Counted from the first letter of the stretch, positions 1-9,354 are shown. The stretch is 64,000 nucleotides of DNA from Cyclobacteriaceae bacterium YHN15 (GCA_003797895.1 RKQB01000004.1:124001-188000), one strand, 5' to 3'. Notes: a model not told the origin generated them from the sequence alone. Made by a program: numbers and translations.

Positions 1-864
1 TTCATTGAATAAGTTGCTCACACTTTTCATATTGAGCGCATCTGAGACCACAATTCCTTCAAAACCCAATTCATCAATCAGTAGATCTGTAATGATTTCC
101 TTAGAAATTGATGCGGGAATGTTTTTTCCAGAGGATAGTGCAGGGGCAGCAAGGTGACCTACCATTATCATTTTAACTCCTGATTTTATACCTTCAATAA
201 AAGGGTATAATTCCTCTTCGATTAGTTCCTGCTTGGTTTTGTAAATAATAGGAAGGCCTAAATGTGAATCCACATCAGTATCTCCATGTCCGGGAAAATG
301 CTTATAGCAGGCAGATATACCAGCTGTTTCCATTCCTTTGTACATAGCCAAAGCAAATCGGCTTACTTTCTTTTTATCGGTTCCAAAAGATCTATAACCA
401 ATGACAGGATTATTGGGATTGCTGTTGATGTCTGCAACAGGGGCAAAATTGATATGTATACCACATTGCTTTAAATCCTTTCCAATCCGATAGCCTACTT
501 CCCAGATAAGGTCTTTTTGGTTTTCAGGTATAGCGCCCAAAGTTATGGCATAAGGATATTGGGGCGTATTTTCTATTCTCATAGCTAATCCATATTCGGC
601 ATCTATGCTGATGAGAAGTGGTGTTTTGGATGCATTCTGATACCTTTCAATCAATTTCAGAAGCTTATCAAGGGTATTATGGTAATCTAGATTTTCCTCT
701 CTTTTCTCAAAATTTGCTGCTGCGGCCTGCCTGCTGTGGAAAAAAGTCAATCCTCCAATTTGATATAGCCGGATCATTTTTTCAAGTGCAGCAATATTTT
801 CCTCCGAGTCATGTATAAAAGCCGCGGGGAAAAAAAATTGGCCGATTTTTTCTTTTAGATTCAT
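1..864 (-). CDS. Glycoside hydrolase family 3 beta-N-acetylhexosaminidase, NagZ-like (3' end off the window)
   Basis: This reading frame starts at an ATG (complement of 862-864) and stays open to base 1, so only the first 288 residues are present. It carries the GH3 signature KHFPGHGDTD around residues 186-196 and the catalytic-nucleophile segment VVSDALNM near residue 275. There is no signal peptide (it begins MNLKEKIGQFF), which fits a cytoplasmic NagZ-type enzyme removing GlcNAc from imported muropeptides. It lies 118 bases downstream of an AmpG-like permease on the same strand, the expected partner. Family is certain; substrate is inferred. A C-terminal extra domain cannot be excluded because the end is missing. 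Confidence 0.9.
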   Translation of the reverse strand, partial: MNLKEKIGQFFFPAAFIHDSEENIAALEKMIRLYQIGGLTFFHSRQAAAANFEKREENLDYHNTLDKLLKLIERYQNASKTPLLISIDAEYGLAMRIENTPQYPYAITLGAIPENQKDLIWEVGYRIGKDLKQCGIHINFAPVADINSNPNNPVIGYRSFGTDKKKVSRFALAMYKGMETAGISACYKHFPGHGDTDVDSHLGLPIIYKTKQELIEEELYPFIEGIKSGVKMIMVGHLAAPALSSGKNIPASISKEIITDLLIDELGFEGIVVSDALNMKSVSNLFNE

Positions 865-982
865 AAAAAACGGGTCTAAATGTTTAAGTAGTGTACTCAA
901 ATACTAAGGGTCACTCAAATTGCAGGTTTGGATATCCAAAAACCTATAGGGCTATATAAAAGATAAAATTAATAAAACTTCT

Positions 983-2251
983 TTATTCTTTTTTCTTCTT
1001 TCCATAATCATATGGAAACTTTATATGATTTACCAATAGAATACCGGGAAATGCTGCTATGACCACCCAAATAAAAAAACCTTCATAACCTAACCATTCT
1101 TGCACAAATCCTGAAATCATTCCAGGAAGCATCATTCCCAAAGCCATAAAACCTGTTGCGATGGCGTAATGCGACGTTTTGGAAGGGCCTTCTGAAACAT
1201 ATATAAGATACATCATAAATGCGGCAAAGCCAAATCCATATCCCAATTGCTCTATAACTACCACAAAACCTGCAAAAAAAGCAGATTCTGGCTGGAAATA
1301 GGCCAAGAAGTAATAGAAAAGATTTGGGACATTTAAAGACAGTATCATAGGCAACATCCATTTTCCCAAACCATCTCTTGAAATAACTATTCCACCGAGA
1401 ATCCCACCCAGGGAAAGCGCTATGATACCAAATGTTCCATAGATCAACCCTACATCCCCAGTACTCAGTTCCAAGCCTCCCTCTAAGCGGCTATCCAACA
1501 AAAATGGGGAGGCCATTTTCACTAATTGCGATTCACCTAGACGGTAGAGTAGTATAAAAACCAATGCAATCCAAATTTGTTTTTTTTTGAAGAATGAAAT
1601 GAAAACCTTGGCAAAGGTTAAGGATTCCTCTCTGATATAATTTTTTGATCTCTCTATATTTGGGGTTACCAGCAAATTGATCAATGTCAACACTAACATC
1701 AAGGCAGAGATCATGACCATAGTAATTGACCAGGCCTTGGTGTTATCTCCATATTTTACTTCCAAATAGCCGGCAAAAATAACAAATAAGCCCTGACCTG
1801 TGACCATGGCCACTCTGTAAAATGTACTTCTTAGGCCAATAAAAAAGGATTGCTGCTCCTCTTTTAAAGCAAGAAGATAAAATCCATCCGAGGCAATGTC
1901 ATTAGTGGCTGAGGCAAAGGAAGCAATCCAGAAAAAAGCTAAAGTTAGTACAAAAAACTGGTTGGTGGGTAAGGCAAATCCCACCCCAAGAAAGGAAAGA
2001 GATAACACCAATTGCATGGCCAGGAACCATTTTCTTTTGGTGCTGTATAAGTCTACAAATGGGCTCCAAAGTGGTTTGATCACCCATGGCAAATAAAGTA
2101 AGCTGGTGTATAGACCTATGTCAGAGTTGTCAATCCCTAAGTTTTTATACATGATTACCGATACCGTGATAATCAGAACATAAGGAATTCCCTCAGTGAG
2201 ATAGAGGGGAGGAACCCAGAACCAAGGATTATTTTTCACCGTTTTGCTCAT
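983..2251 (-). CDS. ampG: AmpG-like MFS transporter (probable muropeptide permease)
   Basis: A 422-residue integral membrane protein with about twelve hydrophobic segments and a typical MFS loop after the second segment (KPLWSPFVDLYSTKRK, residues ~58-73). The opening FWVPPLYLTEGIPY resembles the AmpG family, which imports GlcNAc-anhydroMurNAc peptides into the cytoplasm. Its start codon overlaps the stop of the upstream GNAT gene by 4 bases (ATGA), and a GH3 hexosaminidase follows. That context supports a peptidoglycan-recycling role. Another sugar conjugate remains possible, since substrate specificity cannot be read from the sequence. Confidence 0.8.
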   Translation of the reverse strand: MSKTVKNNPWFWVPPLYLTEGIPYVLIITVSVIMYKNLGIDNSDIGLYTSLLYLPWVIKPLWSPFVDLYSTKRKWFLAMQLVLSLSFLGVGFALPTNQFFVLTLAFFWIASFASATNDIASDGFYLLALKEEQQSFFIGLRSTFYRVAMVTGQGLFVIFAGYLEVKYGDNTKAWSITMVMISALMLVLTLINLLVTPNIERSKNYIREESLTFAKVFISFFKKKQIWIALVFILLYRLGESQLVKMASPFLLDSRLEGGLELSTGDVGLIYGTFGIIALSLGGILGGIVISRDGLGKWMLPMILSLNVPNLFYYFLAYFQPESAFFAGFVVVIEQLGYGFGFAAFMMYLIYVSEGPSKTSHYAIATGFMALGMMLPGMISGFVQEWLGYEGFFIWVVIAAFPGILLVNHIKFPYDYGKKKKE

Positions 2252-2727
2252 TTCTTTTTTCGGAGAAGATGGTTATAGATGCTGATTTCAGAACCTTCAA
2301 TTAGGACGGCATTTACTGTGTTTTTATAAAAATCAACTGGGCCTACACCACCAATGATGGCATATGCATACCCCATTTCTCTGAGCGCCTGAAGGCTTTT
2401 GACAAGCAAAATTTTCCCAATTCCCTTTCCTCTCATACTATCTAAAGTCCCGGTTGGTCCAAAAAAGTTTTTTGAAGTAGCTTCAAAACAAGCAAATCCC
2501 ACAATATCATTTTCTTTTTGGGCAATAAAGCATCTTATAGGAAGATGAGAAAATGCCGCATCAACTTCATTCATCCAATATTGACCAAAATGATCTTTGA
2601 CCCAATCCATTACCAATGATTTTTCAGGAGGAATAGGTTTGCGGAAAATTATATTTTCCTGACCCAAGAGGATTTCACTTTGAGTAATATCCGGTAGGTC
2701 TAACAGGCGGACCAGCATGTCTTTCAT
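2248..2727 (-). CDS. GNAT-family N-acetyltransferase
   Basis: A 159-residue single-domain GNAT protein. The acetyl-CoA pyrophosphate-binding loop is visible as RGKGIGK (residues 99-105), followed by the usual helix ILLVKSLQALREMGY and a beta strand AYAIIGGV. It is translationally coupled on both sides: ATGA overlaps with the GHL10 gene upstream and the AmpG-like gene downstream. The acceptor is unknown. Position between two cell-wall-associated genes suggests an amino sugar or muropeptide substrate, which is inference only. Confidence 0.85.
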   Translation of the reverse strand: MKDMLVRLLDLPDITQSEILLGQENIIFRKPIPPEKSLVMDWVKDHFGQYWMNEVDAAFSHLPIRCFIAQKENDIVGFACFEATSKNFFGPTGTLDSMRGKGIGKILLVKSLQALREMGYAYAIIGGVGPVDFYKNTVNAVLIEGSEISIYNHLLRKKK

Positions 2728-4412
2728 TGTGCCTTAATTAGGATGTCACTTTGAATTTCGAATATCATGGGTTTTGTTTCCGATCCAAATCTATCTATGA
2801 AGCTTAAGGCTATAAATCTTTGATTATTAGGGTTTAAAATTGGAATCACAAAACGGTCATTATCATCAAGATAGGTTTTCTGAAATTTTGTATTTTCCCC
2901 TCTACCTTTTAAATCCTCCAAGGTAGGGGCTGTATAAATCAAAGCAAACCTGTAATCAGATTTGATTATTCTTTCAAATTGAAAGGCATAACCATCACCA
3001 TGTAATATCAAATTGGGGGTTGTCAATTGCTCGGGACTTTCAGTATTTCTTATAGAAATAGGCGGTAATACAGGATACTGATAATGTTGTTGGCGCAAAA
3101 GATCAGCCACATCCCTGTTTTTCAAATACATGGATTTTGCACTAAAAAAGGCATTTCCGCTAATATTTGGGCTTGCTTTGGATAAACTCAATTGATTGGG
3201 GATTTCCATTGGGTTGTTCCAGGCAAGATCTGCATTCTCCCGGATCTTATAAGGTCCGTTTCCTACGTATATTTTGGTATTGTAACTGTTTTGTGACCAC
3301 CAATTAACCAATTCCCTATAAGAGGCCAAATTGTATTCCATACTCCAATAGATCTGGGGGATTAGATAATCAATCCAACCGTATCTCATCCAGGATAAGA
3401 CATCCGCATAGAGATCATCGAAATTGGTCTGTGAGGCATTGGTTCTTGAGCCTAATGGATCTTGGTCTTTATTTCTCCAAACGCCAAAGGGAGAAATTCC
3501 AAATTGTACCCAAGGTTTTTGGGATTTAATGGATTCGCTTATTTCCCAGACCAACAGACTTACGTTTTCCCTTCTCCAATCCTCAATACTTTGGTCCTGC
3601 ATATTGTAAATTTCATAAGCCTCATCATCTTCAAACTTCAGCCCATTTACTTTATAGGGGTAAAAATAATCGTCAAAATGAATACCATCTACCAAATAAT
3701 TTTTTACTACTTCATCAATAATATTCCTCAAATGGGCACGTACTTCCGGAAGACCTGGATTATAATAATATTTTGTATCGTACTTTATCATCCATTCAGG
3801 ATTTTTAAAAAAATCATGTTCTGGACTTAAAGATACTGTATCCAGGTTCATGGTAGCCCTGTAAGGATTCAACCAGGCATGAAACTCCATACCTCTTCTG
3901 TGCGTTTCCAGAATCATCCAGGAGAGAGGGTCTTCATTGGTTTGAGGTTTTAAGCCCTCTTTTCCGGTAAGATATCTTGACCATGGAGCAAACCTGGAAG
4001 GGTATAAAGCATCACCTGCAGTCCTGATTTGAACAATTACTGTGTTGAAATTCAGAGATTGGTAATAGTCCAATAATTTGATAAAATCTTCTTTCTGTTT
4101 TGAATAGGGATCAACAGGGGAAGTAGGCCAATCAATGTTAGCGACAGTGGCTATCCAAACACCACGAAATTCCCTGGGGCTTTCAGGTAATTCCATTTCA
4201 AACATCCTGTAGTTTAAGGTTCCGCTGGCATTGGAATAAGCTTTTTCTATATATCTGCTTCCATCTGCCAATCTTCCAGAGGCAAGTGTTTTATTTGATT
4301 TTGTATCAGAATCGGTAGTTTGACTGGTTTTACAGGATTGTAAAACAATCAGAAGACAACCGCCAATAATCAGGCATCTTAAAAAAGGATTCCATAAAAA
4401 ATTTATTTTCAT
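2724..4412 (-). CDS. GHL10-type (DUF187/YngK-like) glycosyl hydrolase lipoprotein
   Basis: A 562-residue exported lipoprotein with hydrophobic signal and lipobox VLQSC (Cys27). The glycosyl-hydrolase-like 10 TIM barrel begins at EFRGVWIATVANIDWP (residues 81-96). It contains the Asp-rich VDGIHFDDYFYPY motif near residue 245 and DYLIPQIYWSME near 345. The C-terminal ~120 residues look like a separate beta-rich domain. Family members are hydrolases of poorly defined, often cell-wall, glycans. It sits 6 bases after an amidase gene and overlaps the GNAT gene, so it is in the same operon. A role in cleaving peptidoglycan glycan strands is inferred from neighbours. Confidence 0.88.
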   Translation of the reverse strand: MKINFLWNPFLRCLIIGGCLLIVLQSCKTSQTTDSDTKSNKTLASGRLADGSRYIEKAYSNASGTLNYRMFEMELPESPREFRGVWIATVANIDWPTSPVDPYSKQKEDFIKLLDYYQSLNFNTVIVQIRTAGDALYPSRFAPWSRYLTGKEGLKPQTNEDPLSWMILETHRRGMEFHAWLNPYRATMNLDTVSLSPEHDFFKNPEWMIKYDTKYYYNPGLPEVRAHLRNIIDEVVKNYLVDGIHFDDYFYPYKVNGLKFEDDEAYEIYNMQDQSIEDWRRENVSLLVWEISESIKSQKPWVQFGISPFGVWRNKDQDPLGSRTNASQTNFDDLYADVLSWMRYGWIDYLIPQIYWSMEYNLASYRELVNWWSQNSYNTKIYVGNGPYKIRENADLAWNNPMEIPNQLSLSKASPNISGNAFFSAKSMYLKNRDVADLLRQQHYQYPVLPPISIRNTESPEQLTTPNLILHGDGYAFQFERIIKSDYRFALIYTAPTLEDLKGRGENTKFQKTYLDDNDRFVIPILNPNNQRFIALSFIDRFGSETKPMIFEIQSDILIKAQ

Positions 4413-4418
4413 AGCTGA

Positions 4419-5081
4419 TTAAGGTTTGTATTTGAAATTTAGGTCTATTAATTCTTTTCTAAGCTTTTTCATGAATTTATCTCCAGGATCCTGTTTTTGG
4501 GTCAAATAATCCGGATCAGTCTCTTTCCACACATCACTTCCTTGAAAGGCATAATATTCATGATGACCAATAACATAGGTCAAATTGTGTTTTTTATGTA
4601 AATACCGGATCAAATCGGCATTTGATTTTAGCTGTGATTTTGTAAGTGGTGCATCAGGCCCCCCGATGTTCTCTATACCGATAGCGGTATAATTCAATCC
4701 AATAGTATGTCTGGCAAATGTAGTATCCGGTAGAAGGCGAAAAATGGTTCCGTCACGATCTACTAAAAAATGGGCTGAAACATTGAGATTACTAGCAGTG
4801 ATCAATTCAGGTCTTCCCCCCAGTTGTACTGGATTGAAAACATCAAATGTAGCTTCTAAAGTCGGCACTGCTGTCCAATGAACCACAACCATAGTCGGTT
4901 CTATGCTTGCTTTTTCTTTTTCAATACCATGCCTTTCTTTGAGGTATTCCAAGGATAATGTTTCTCTTTCTTCATCAAATAGTATGGGTTTTTCGAAAAT
5001 CCTAAAAGTCTGCGCATGGCTATTTGAATGTATAGCAATACAAAAAAGAAATGAAAGAATGGTTATTCTGATCAATGCCAT
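4419..5081 (-). CDS. N-acetylmuramoyl-L-alanine amidase (Amidase_2/PGRP fold), secreted
   Basis: A 220-residue protein with an N-terminal signal peptide ending near SHAQ (residue 24). Zinc ligands of the Amidase_2 family are apparent: His68 in VVHWTAVPT, His173/His174 in VIGHHEYY, and the C-terminal DPGDKF (198-203). These enzymes cut the amide between N-acetylmuramic acid and the stem peptide in the periplasm. It is the first gene of the five-gene minus-strand unit, 6 bases before the GHL10 gene. Length is normal for a catalytic domain without wall-binding repeats. Confidence 0.88.
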   Translation of the reverse strand: MALIRITILSFLFCIAIHSNSHAQTFRIFEKPILFDEERETLSLEYLKERHGIEKEKASIEPTMVVVHWTAVPTLEATFDVFNPVQLGGRPELITASNLNVSAHFLVDRDGTIFRLLPDTTFARHTIGLNYTAIGIENIGGPDAPLTKSQLKSNADLIRYLHKKHNLTYVIGHHEYYAFQGSDVWKETDPDYLTQKQDPGDKFMKKLRKELIDLNFKYKP

Positions 5082-5236
5082 GAAATCCTCAATATCTTGT
5101 ATAAGGTAAATTTATCTCCAAAATAACGGAAATATTCGGAAGGAAAATTTTCATGGTTCAAAACTTTTTGAAAGTTTCGATCTGTTGAAATGGAAATGGA
5201 GAAGGAAATCAAGGGCAGGTGCCAGAGGAAAAATAA

Positions 5237-5266
5237 AAAACTCCAACCTTTTCAGGTTGGAGTTTT
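5237..5266 (-). terminator. Rho-independent terminator of the small heat-shock gene
   Basis: A perfect 9-bp stem CTCCAACCT/AGGTTGGAG (5241-5249 and 5254-5262), extended by A-T pairs, has a 4-base loop. Read on the minus strand it is followed by TTTTTTATTTTT. It lies 20 bases past the hsp20 stop. Confidence 0.9.
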
Positions 5267-5285
5267 ACCCCTGAGATAAATTCTG

Positions 5286-5732
5286 CTAATTTACAGCAAT
5301 GGTTTTTTTGGGTTTATTGCCTTCTTTATCATTTTTTGGAAGAACAACTTTCAATATGCCATTATCGTATTTTGCATCGATTCTATCATCCATAACAGTA
5401 TCAGGCAAGCGGAAAGAACGCCGGATGCTGGTATAAGAAAATTCTTTTTTACGATAATTCTCTTTTTCCTCCTCAGATTTGCTTTCTTTTTCCGCACTGA
5501 TGTTCAGAACACCGTCATTGACTTCCACTTTGAAGTCTTTTTTGTCGAATCCGGGAGCAGATAATTCCAACTTAAATTCCTTGTCGTTTTCAATGACATT
5601 AGCAGAAGGAATCTCCATGCTCTTTTCAGGAAACCAGAATTTCTCATCCACCTCAAAAGGGTTTTCTGCCCCGAAGAAGTCTTGTACCATCTTTGGCCAA
5701 AATCCTCTGTCTCTTTTAGTTATTGCACCCAT
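5286..5732 (-). CDS. Hsp20/alpha-crystallin small heat-shock protein
   Basis: A 148-residue protein with an alpha-crystallin domain from about residue 40 (FKLELSAPGFDKKDFKVEV) to 140. It has the characteristic FSYTSIRRSFRLPD and YDNGILKVVLPK segments, the latter carrying the conserved GxLxxxxPK element. It is an ATP-independent cytoplasmic holdase that oligomerises. It appears monocistronic: 121 bases separate it from the upstream HutG-like gene, and a strong terminator follows. I did not find a CIRCE-like inverted repeat upstream. Confidence 0.95.
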   Translation of the reverse strand: MGAITKRDRGFWPKMVQDFFGAENPFEVDEKFWFPEKSMEIPSANVIENDKEFKLELSAPGFDKKDFKVEVNDGVLNISAEKESKSEEEKENYRKKEFSYTSIRRSFRLPDTVMDDRIDAKYDNGILKVVLPKNDKEGNKPKKTIAVN

Positions 5733-5854
5733 GGTTAGAATTGGTTAAGTGTTAAAAGATTTCTTTTCAATAGCATAAATTTATAAAAAAATCATTTTAG
5801 GAAATATGATAAACATCACATTTCCAGGTGATTTGAACTAGAATTAAAAGGGAT

Positions 5855-6811
5855 TCAAATCACTTTTCTTAAAACAAATTCAATGCATCTTGCCGCCAAA
5901 CGGGCAGTCTTATTATCCTGGTCGAATTGGGGGTTAAGTTCCACAATATCCAAGCTTAAAAGTTTTCCCGATTGGGCTACCCAATCCAATACTTTTAGGG
6001 CAAGTTCAGGTGAGAAGCCCATGGGCGAAGGGGCACTTACTCCAGGAGCAAAAGCGGAGGAAAACCCATCCAGGTCAATGCTTAAATACATCTTATTGAC
6101 TTTGTTACAAAATTCATTCAAAACAAGGGCAATATTGGGCCAATTGGTTAAGACAAAATCTTCTGACTCTACCCATTCAACATGCCTTTTTCTAGCAGTT
6201 TCAAAAAGTGAACCGGGGTTTGCTGCCCTTTGAATTCCTAAGCACAGGTAATGAAAATCGTGAGGAAATCTCTCGGCTAATTGAAAAAAAGGCGAACCGG
6301 AATGGCCTTTTCGATCGATTAAAGGTCTTAAATCAAAATGGGCGTCTAAATTAATTATGCCAAGTTTTTCTCCTTTTTCCTGGACGAATTGAAGTAGCGA
6401 TTTCCCATGGGCAAAGGCCAGGTCATGACCGCCTCCTAGGATAATTGGAAATGCCCGTTCTTTTAATATCCCAGAAATGGCTTGACTGAGCATTTCATGG
6501 CTCGATTCCATGTCATTATTTTGGGTGATGATATCACCCATATCCAAAATGGTGACAGGATCCGGTAAATGGTAGGCCATTTGGGCCAGCATTTTTCGAA
6601 TGGCTATTGGTCCATCGCAAGATCCGGGTCGGCCTTGATTCCGCTTGATTCCTTCGTCCCCAGCATATCCCAAAAAAACCACTTTTTTCCCCTTGATCCC
6701 TTCAGGTATATTTAATGTTGAAAGACACTGCATCACTTGATGCCAGTACTCCTTCTCATCTGAAGATCTGCCTGTCCAAATTTCGGGTAGGGTTTTTTGG
6801 TGAAGAGACAT
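5855..6811 (-). CDS. hutG: Formimidoylglutamase / arginase-family hydrolase (HutG-like)
   Basis: A 318-residue ureohydrolase. All binuclear manganese motifs are present: GGGHD (126-130), NLDAHFD (154-160) and SIDLDGF (244-250). Length and the opening resemble Bacteroidota formimidoylglutamase, which converts formimidoylglutamate to glutamate plus formamide in histidine degradation. It follows a VOC-family gene by 30 bases on the same strand. No other hut gene is in the window, so the substrate is assigned by family resemblance only; agmatinase or another ureohydrolase activity is possible. Confidence 0.78.
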   Translation of the reverse strand: MSLHQKTLPEIWTGRSSDEKEYWHQVMQCLSTLNIPEGIKGKKVVFLGYAGDEGIKRNQGRPGSCDGPIAIRKMLAQMAYHLPDPVTILDMGDIITQNNDMESSHEMLSQAISGILKERAFPIILGGGHDLAFAHGKSLLQFVQEKGEKLGIINLDAHFDLRPLIDRKGHSGSPFFQLAERFPHDFHYLCLGIQRAANPGSLFETARKRHVEWVESEDFVLTNWPNIALVLNEFCNKVNKMYLSIDLDGFSSAFAPGVSAPSPMGFSPELALKVLDWVAQSGKLLSLDIVELNPQFDQDNKTARLAARCIEFVLRKVI

Positions 6812-6841
6812 GTTTTATAGACTGCTTTGCTGAATAAAGAT

Positions 6842-7240
6842 TTACTTTAAAGAGGTAGGTTCGATTAAATCCCAAAGATTTCCATATAAATCCTCAAAAA
6901 CAACAACTCTTCCATAGATTTCCTCTCTGGGACCATTGATGATTCTGATGTGGTTTTCCAATAGATTTTGATAATCCCTATCAAAATCATCGGTATGGAG
7001 AAAAAGAAATACCCTTCCCCCGGTTTGGTTTCCTATTCGGCTTATTTGTTCCTTATTGGCCGCTTTTGCCAATAAAATAGAAGAACCTGTACCCCCTTGT
7101 GGCGTGACCAAAACCCATCTTTTGGTATCAGACAAAACGGTATCTTCGGTCAGCTTAAATTTGAGCTTCCTTGTGTAAAAATCAATGGCTTTGTCATAAT
7201 CGTCGACCACCAGGGCAATATGAACTAGGGATTGCTGCAT
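6842..7240 (-). CDS. VOC-family (glyoxalase/bleomycin-resistance fold) protein
   Basis: A 132-residue single-domain protein with the paired beta-alpha-beta-beta-beta pattern: LVHIALVVDDYDKAIDFYTRKL at the start and VVVFEDLYGNLWDLIE near the end. His7 and Glu126 are plausible metal ligands. The family includes lyases, dioxygenases and resistance proteins, so no reaction can be assigned. It lies 30 bases upstream of the HutG-like gene and directly after the terminator of the oxidoreductase gene. Confidence 0.85.
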   Translation of the reverse strand: MQQSLVHIALVVDDYDKAIDFYTRKLKFKLTEDTVLSDTKRWVLVTPQGGTGSSILLAKAANKEQISRIGNQTGGRVFLFLHTDDFDRDYQNLLENHIRIINGPREEIYGRVVVFEDLYGNLWDLIEPTSLK

Positions 7241-7267
7241 GTTTAGGTAATGGTTTTTGGAAATAAA

Positions 7268-7292
7268 AAAAGCGGGTTTGTCACCCGCTTTT
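7268..7292 (-). terminator. Rho-independent terminator of the Gfo/Idh gene
   Basis: The stem AGCGGGT/ACCCGCT (7271-7277, 7283-7289) has flanking A-T pairs and a 5-base loop. On the minus strand it is followed by TTTTTTATTT. It begins 2-3 bases after the oxidoreductase stop at 7295. Confidence 0.9.
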
Positions 7293-7294
7293 CT

Positions 7295-8761
7295 TTACAC
7301 TTCAAATCCGGGCCTGTAGATTCTGCCTACGAATTGGTTGGCTTCTTCCAAGTTGGTAATCAACATTTTGTCTCCATCCCACAGTAGTTTCCTTCTGCCA
7401 AAAAACTCCATTTGACCTCTGCTGTTTTCTTTGCGCAACATGTAGCTTCTGATGGCCAGGTTGCCCATCAAAACGGTTTCTGTCATGGGTCCTGCATAAT
7501 CAAAAGAGGAGGTGAGTTCTTTATGTTCCTTGCTTCCAAATCCTGCTTTACAGGCATCTACCCATTTTCTTTGGTGTCCATATTCAGGCTCTTCCATATC
7601 TTCTTTTTCAGGTCCAAATTCTTTCTGTCCATCGTTCATGTATAGTTTAGGCATCAGAGGGGAACTGTCGTTGATATTGGTGGAAATTACCCCGTTTTCA
7701 CCGATTATTAAAACACCATTGGCAGAATTGGTACCGCCCATATCGTGGTCTGCTGGGATGGCATCCGGTCTTGAAGGCCGAATACCTCCATCAGACCAGG
7801 TCATTTCAATCGGTGATTTGCTCTTGTCTGTTGCTGCAAAATTGATGGTAATAAAAGAAGATGCCGGACAACCTTCTGGATGATAGTCAGGCGTCCACAT
7901 TCTGGTGAATACAGTACCAACGCTACATTCTGCTGCTAAAGGATAATGAAGCCCTAATGTCCGGAATGGAATGTCCACCAAATGACAGCCTACATCACCC
8001 AGGGCTCCTGTTCCATAATCCCACCAGCCTCTCCAATTGAATGGATGCAGATTTGGAGTGAAAGGGATTTCAGGAGCTGGACCTAACCATAAATCCCAAT
8101 TAAGCGCATCTGGTTTTAGGCTTGGATCTGGTTGCGGAAATGCGAAACCCTGAGGCCAAACCGGTCTGTTGGTCCAGATTTGAACCTTTGAAATTTTACC
8201 CAGCTTACCACTGTCCACCCATTTTTGGACCATACCTAGTAAGGGGTTAGAGGCACCTTGGTTACCCATTTGGGTTACTACCTTTTGATTTCTGGCCATT
8301 TCAGTTAGCATTCTGGCCTCCCGTATATTATGGGTAAGGGGTTTTTGAACATAAACATGTTTACCTCTTTCCATGGCATATTTTGCAGCAGGTCCGTGCA
8401 CATGGTCCGGTGTGGAAATCGTCACCGCATCGATGTCTTTTTCCCTATCCAACATTTCTCTATAATCGGCATATAATTTCGCCTTAGGGAAATTCTCTAC
8501 GGATTGTTTGGCGGATCCTGAAAAATCTACATCACACAATGCAACCACCCTTTCCCTTCCATTGACTGATGCATTTTTGATATCACTGATTCCTTTGCCT
8601 CCTGAACCAATCGCAGCCAGGTTCAACTGATCAGAAGGGGCAATAAAGCCAACTCCTCCAAGTACATGGCGGGGAACAATAAAAATGGATGAGGCAATAG
8701 CTGTATTTTTGATAAATTCCCGTCTACTTTGACCGGGAGTATCGTTTTTGGAAGATTTCAT
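7295..8761 (-). CDS. Gfo/Idh/MocA-family oxidoreductase with Tat-type signal
   Basis: A 488-residue NAD(P)-dependent oxidoreductase. The N-terminus carries a twin-arginine motif SRREFIK (12-18) followed by a hydrophobic stretch, so it is probably exported folded with cofactor. A Rossmann motif LAAIGSGGKG follows near residue 50. The conserved EKP-type lysine element appears as VQKPLTHN near residue 140. Members of this exported subfamily usually act on sugars or sugar derivatives, in Bacteroidota often in glycoside 3-keto chemistry. No carbohydrate-locus neighbour is present, so the substrate is unknown. It is monocistronic by its own terminator. Confidence 0.9.
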   Translation of the reverse strand: MKSSKNDTPGQSRREFIKNTAIASSIFIVPRHVLGGVGFIAPSDQLNLAAIGSGGKGISDIKNASVNGRERVVALCDVDFSGSAKQSVENFPKAKLYADYREMLDREKDIDAVTISTPDHVHGPAAKYAMERGKHVYVQKPLTHNIREARMLTEMARNQKVVTQMGNQGASNPLLGMVQKWVDSGKLGKISKVQIWTNRPVWPQGFAFPQPDPSLKPDALNWDLWLGPAPEIPFTPNLHPFNWRGWWDYGTGALGDVGCHLVDIPFRTLGLHYPLAAECSVGTVFTRMWTPDYHPEGCPASSFITINFAATDKSKSPIEMTWSDGGIRPSRPDAIPADHDMGGTNSANGVLIIGENGVISTNINDSSPLMPKLYMNDGQKEFGPEKEDMEEPEYGHQRKWVDACKAGFGSKEHKELTSSFDYAGPMTETVLMGNLAIRSYMLRKENSRGQMEFFGRRKLLWDGDKMLITNLEEANQFVGRIYRPGFEV

Positions 8762-8877
8762 AATAGGTTAGGGTTATTGAAAATTTTTGAAGAACCAAGA
8801 TACACTTTTTGTTTATTTTGAAGTAATTCTCGTGGATGATTTTTATAAGCTTATTATTTCAATTCCTTTCCACCTGA

Positions 8878-9354
8878 TTATGATTTCCTTGTGAAAATGG
8901 CGACAATCGCACTGGTCACAATTCCGGCAACCGGAGCAAAAAGGGTACTTTGCAACAAATAACTATTGAAGTTAAAGAAAGATTCTGCTTCTTCTTGGCT
9001 CATCTTCCCTTGACTGACACTAAATGCAATCATATTGTTGAAATATTCAGGACTGATCCAGTAAGAGGTGATGTATTGGGTAATTGGAGTGAGTAAGGTG
9101 ACAATCAGAGTGATCCAAATTCCCGAAACGAATCCTTGCAGATAGGTCATTTTACCGTGGTAATGATTCTTCCTTTTATCCAAAAGAGCGAGTGCATAAA
9201 TAAGAAAGGCCAAAATAGCCACGCCATTGGTAAAAACAGCATGTTTGTCAATATGTGCGTCATGCAATCCGGTCAGCTTTTCCATGAGCATCCAGGAGAG
9301 TTGCATGATCACAAAAATCAATGCCCATTTGATTTCGATTTTCAGGTTTTTCAT
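8878..9354 (-). CDS. DUF4199 family membrane protein
   Basis: A 158-residue protein with four predicted transmembrane segments (about residues 8-25, 42-60, 72-95 and 130-152). Its pattern is that of DUF4199, a Bacteroidota family of unknown function. The loop between helices 3 and 4 contains YFNNMIAFSVSQGKMSQEEAE, which resembles the usual soluble segment. It lies upstream of no obvious partner and is separated from the oxidoreductase by 116 bases. No function can be assigned. Confidence 0.8.
   Translation of the reverse strand: MKNLKIEIKWALIFVIMQLSWMLMEKLTGLHDAHIDKHAVFTNGVAILAFLIYALALLDKRKNHYHGKMTYLQGFVSGIWITLIVTLLTPITQYITSYWISPEYFNNMIAFSVSQGKMSQEEAESFFNFNSYLLQSTLFAPVAGIVTSAIVAIFTRKS

Noticed and set aside
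3462..3830. 122-codon open frame on the plus strand
   Set aside because: It lies opposite the GHL10 lipoprotein gene, and its translation has no recognisable domain; typical shadow frame.
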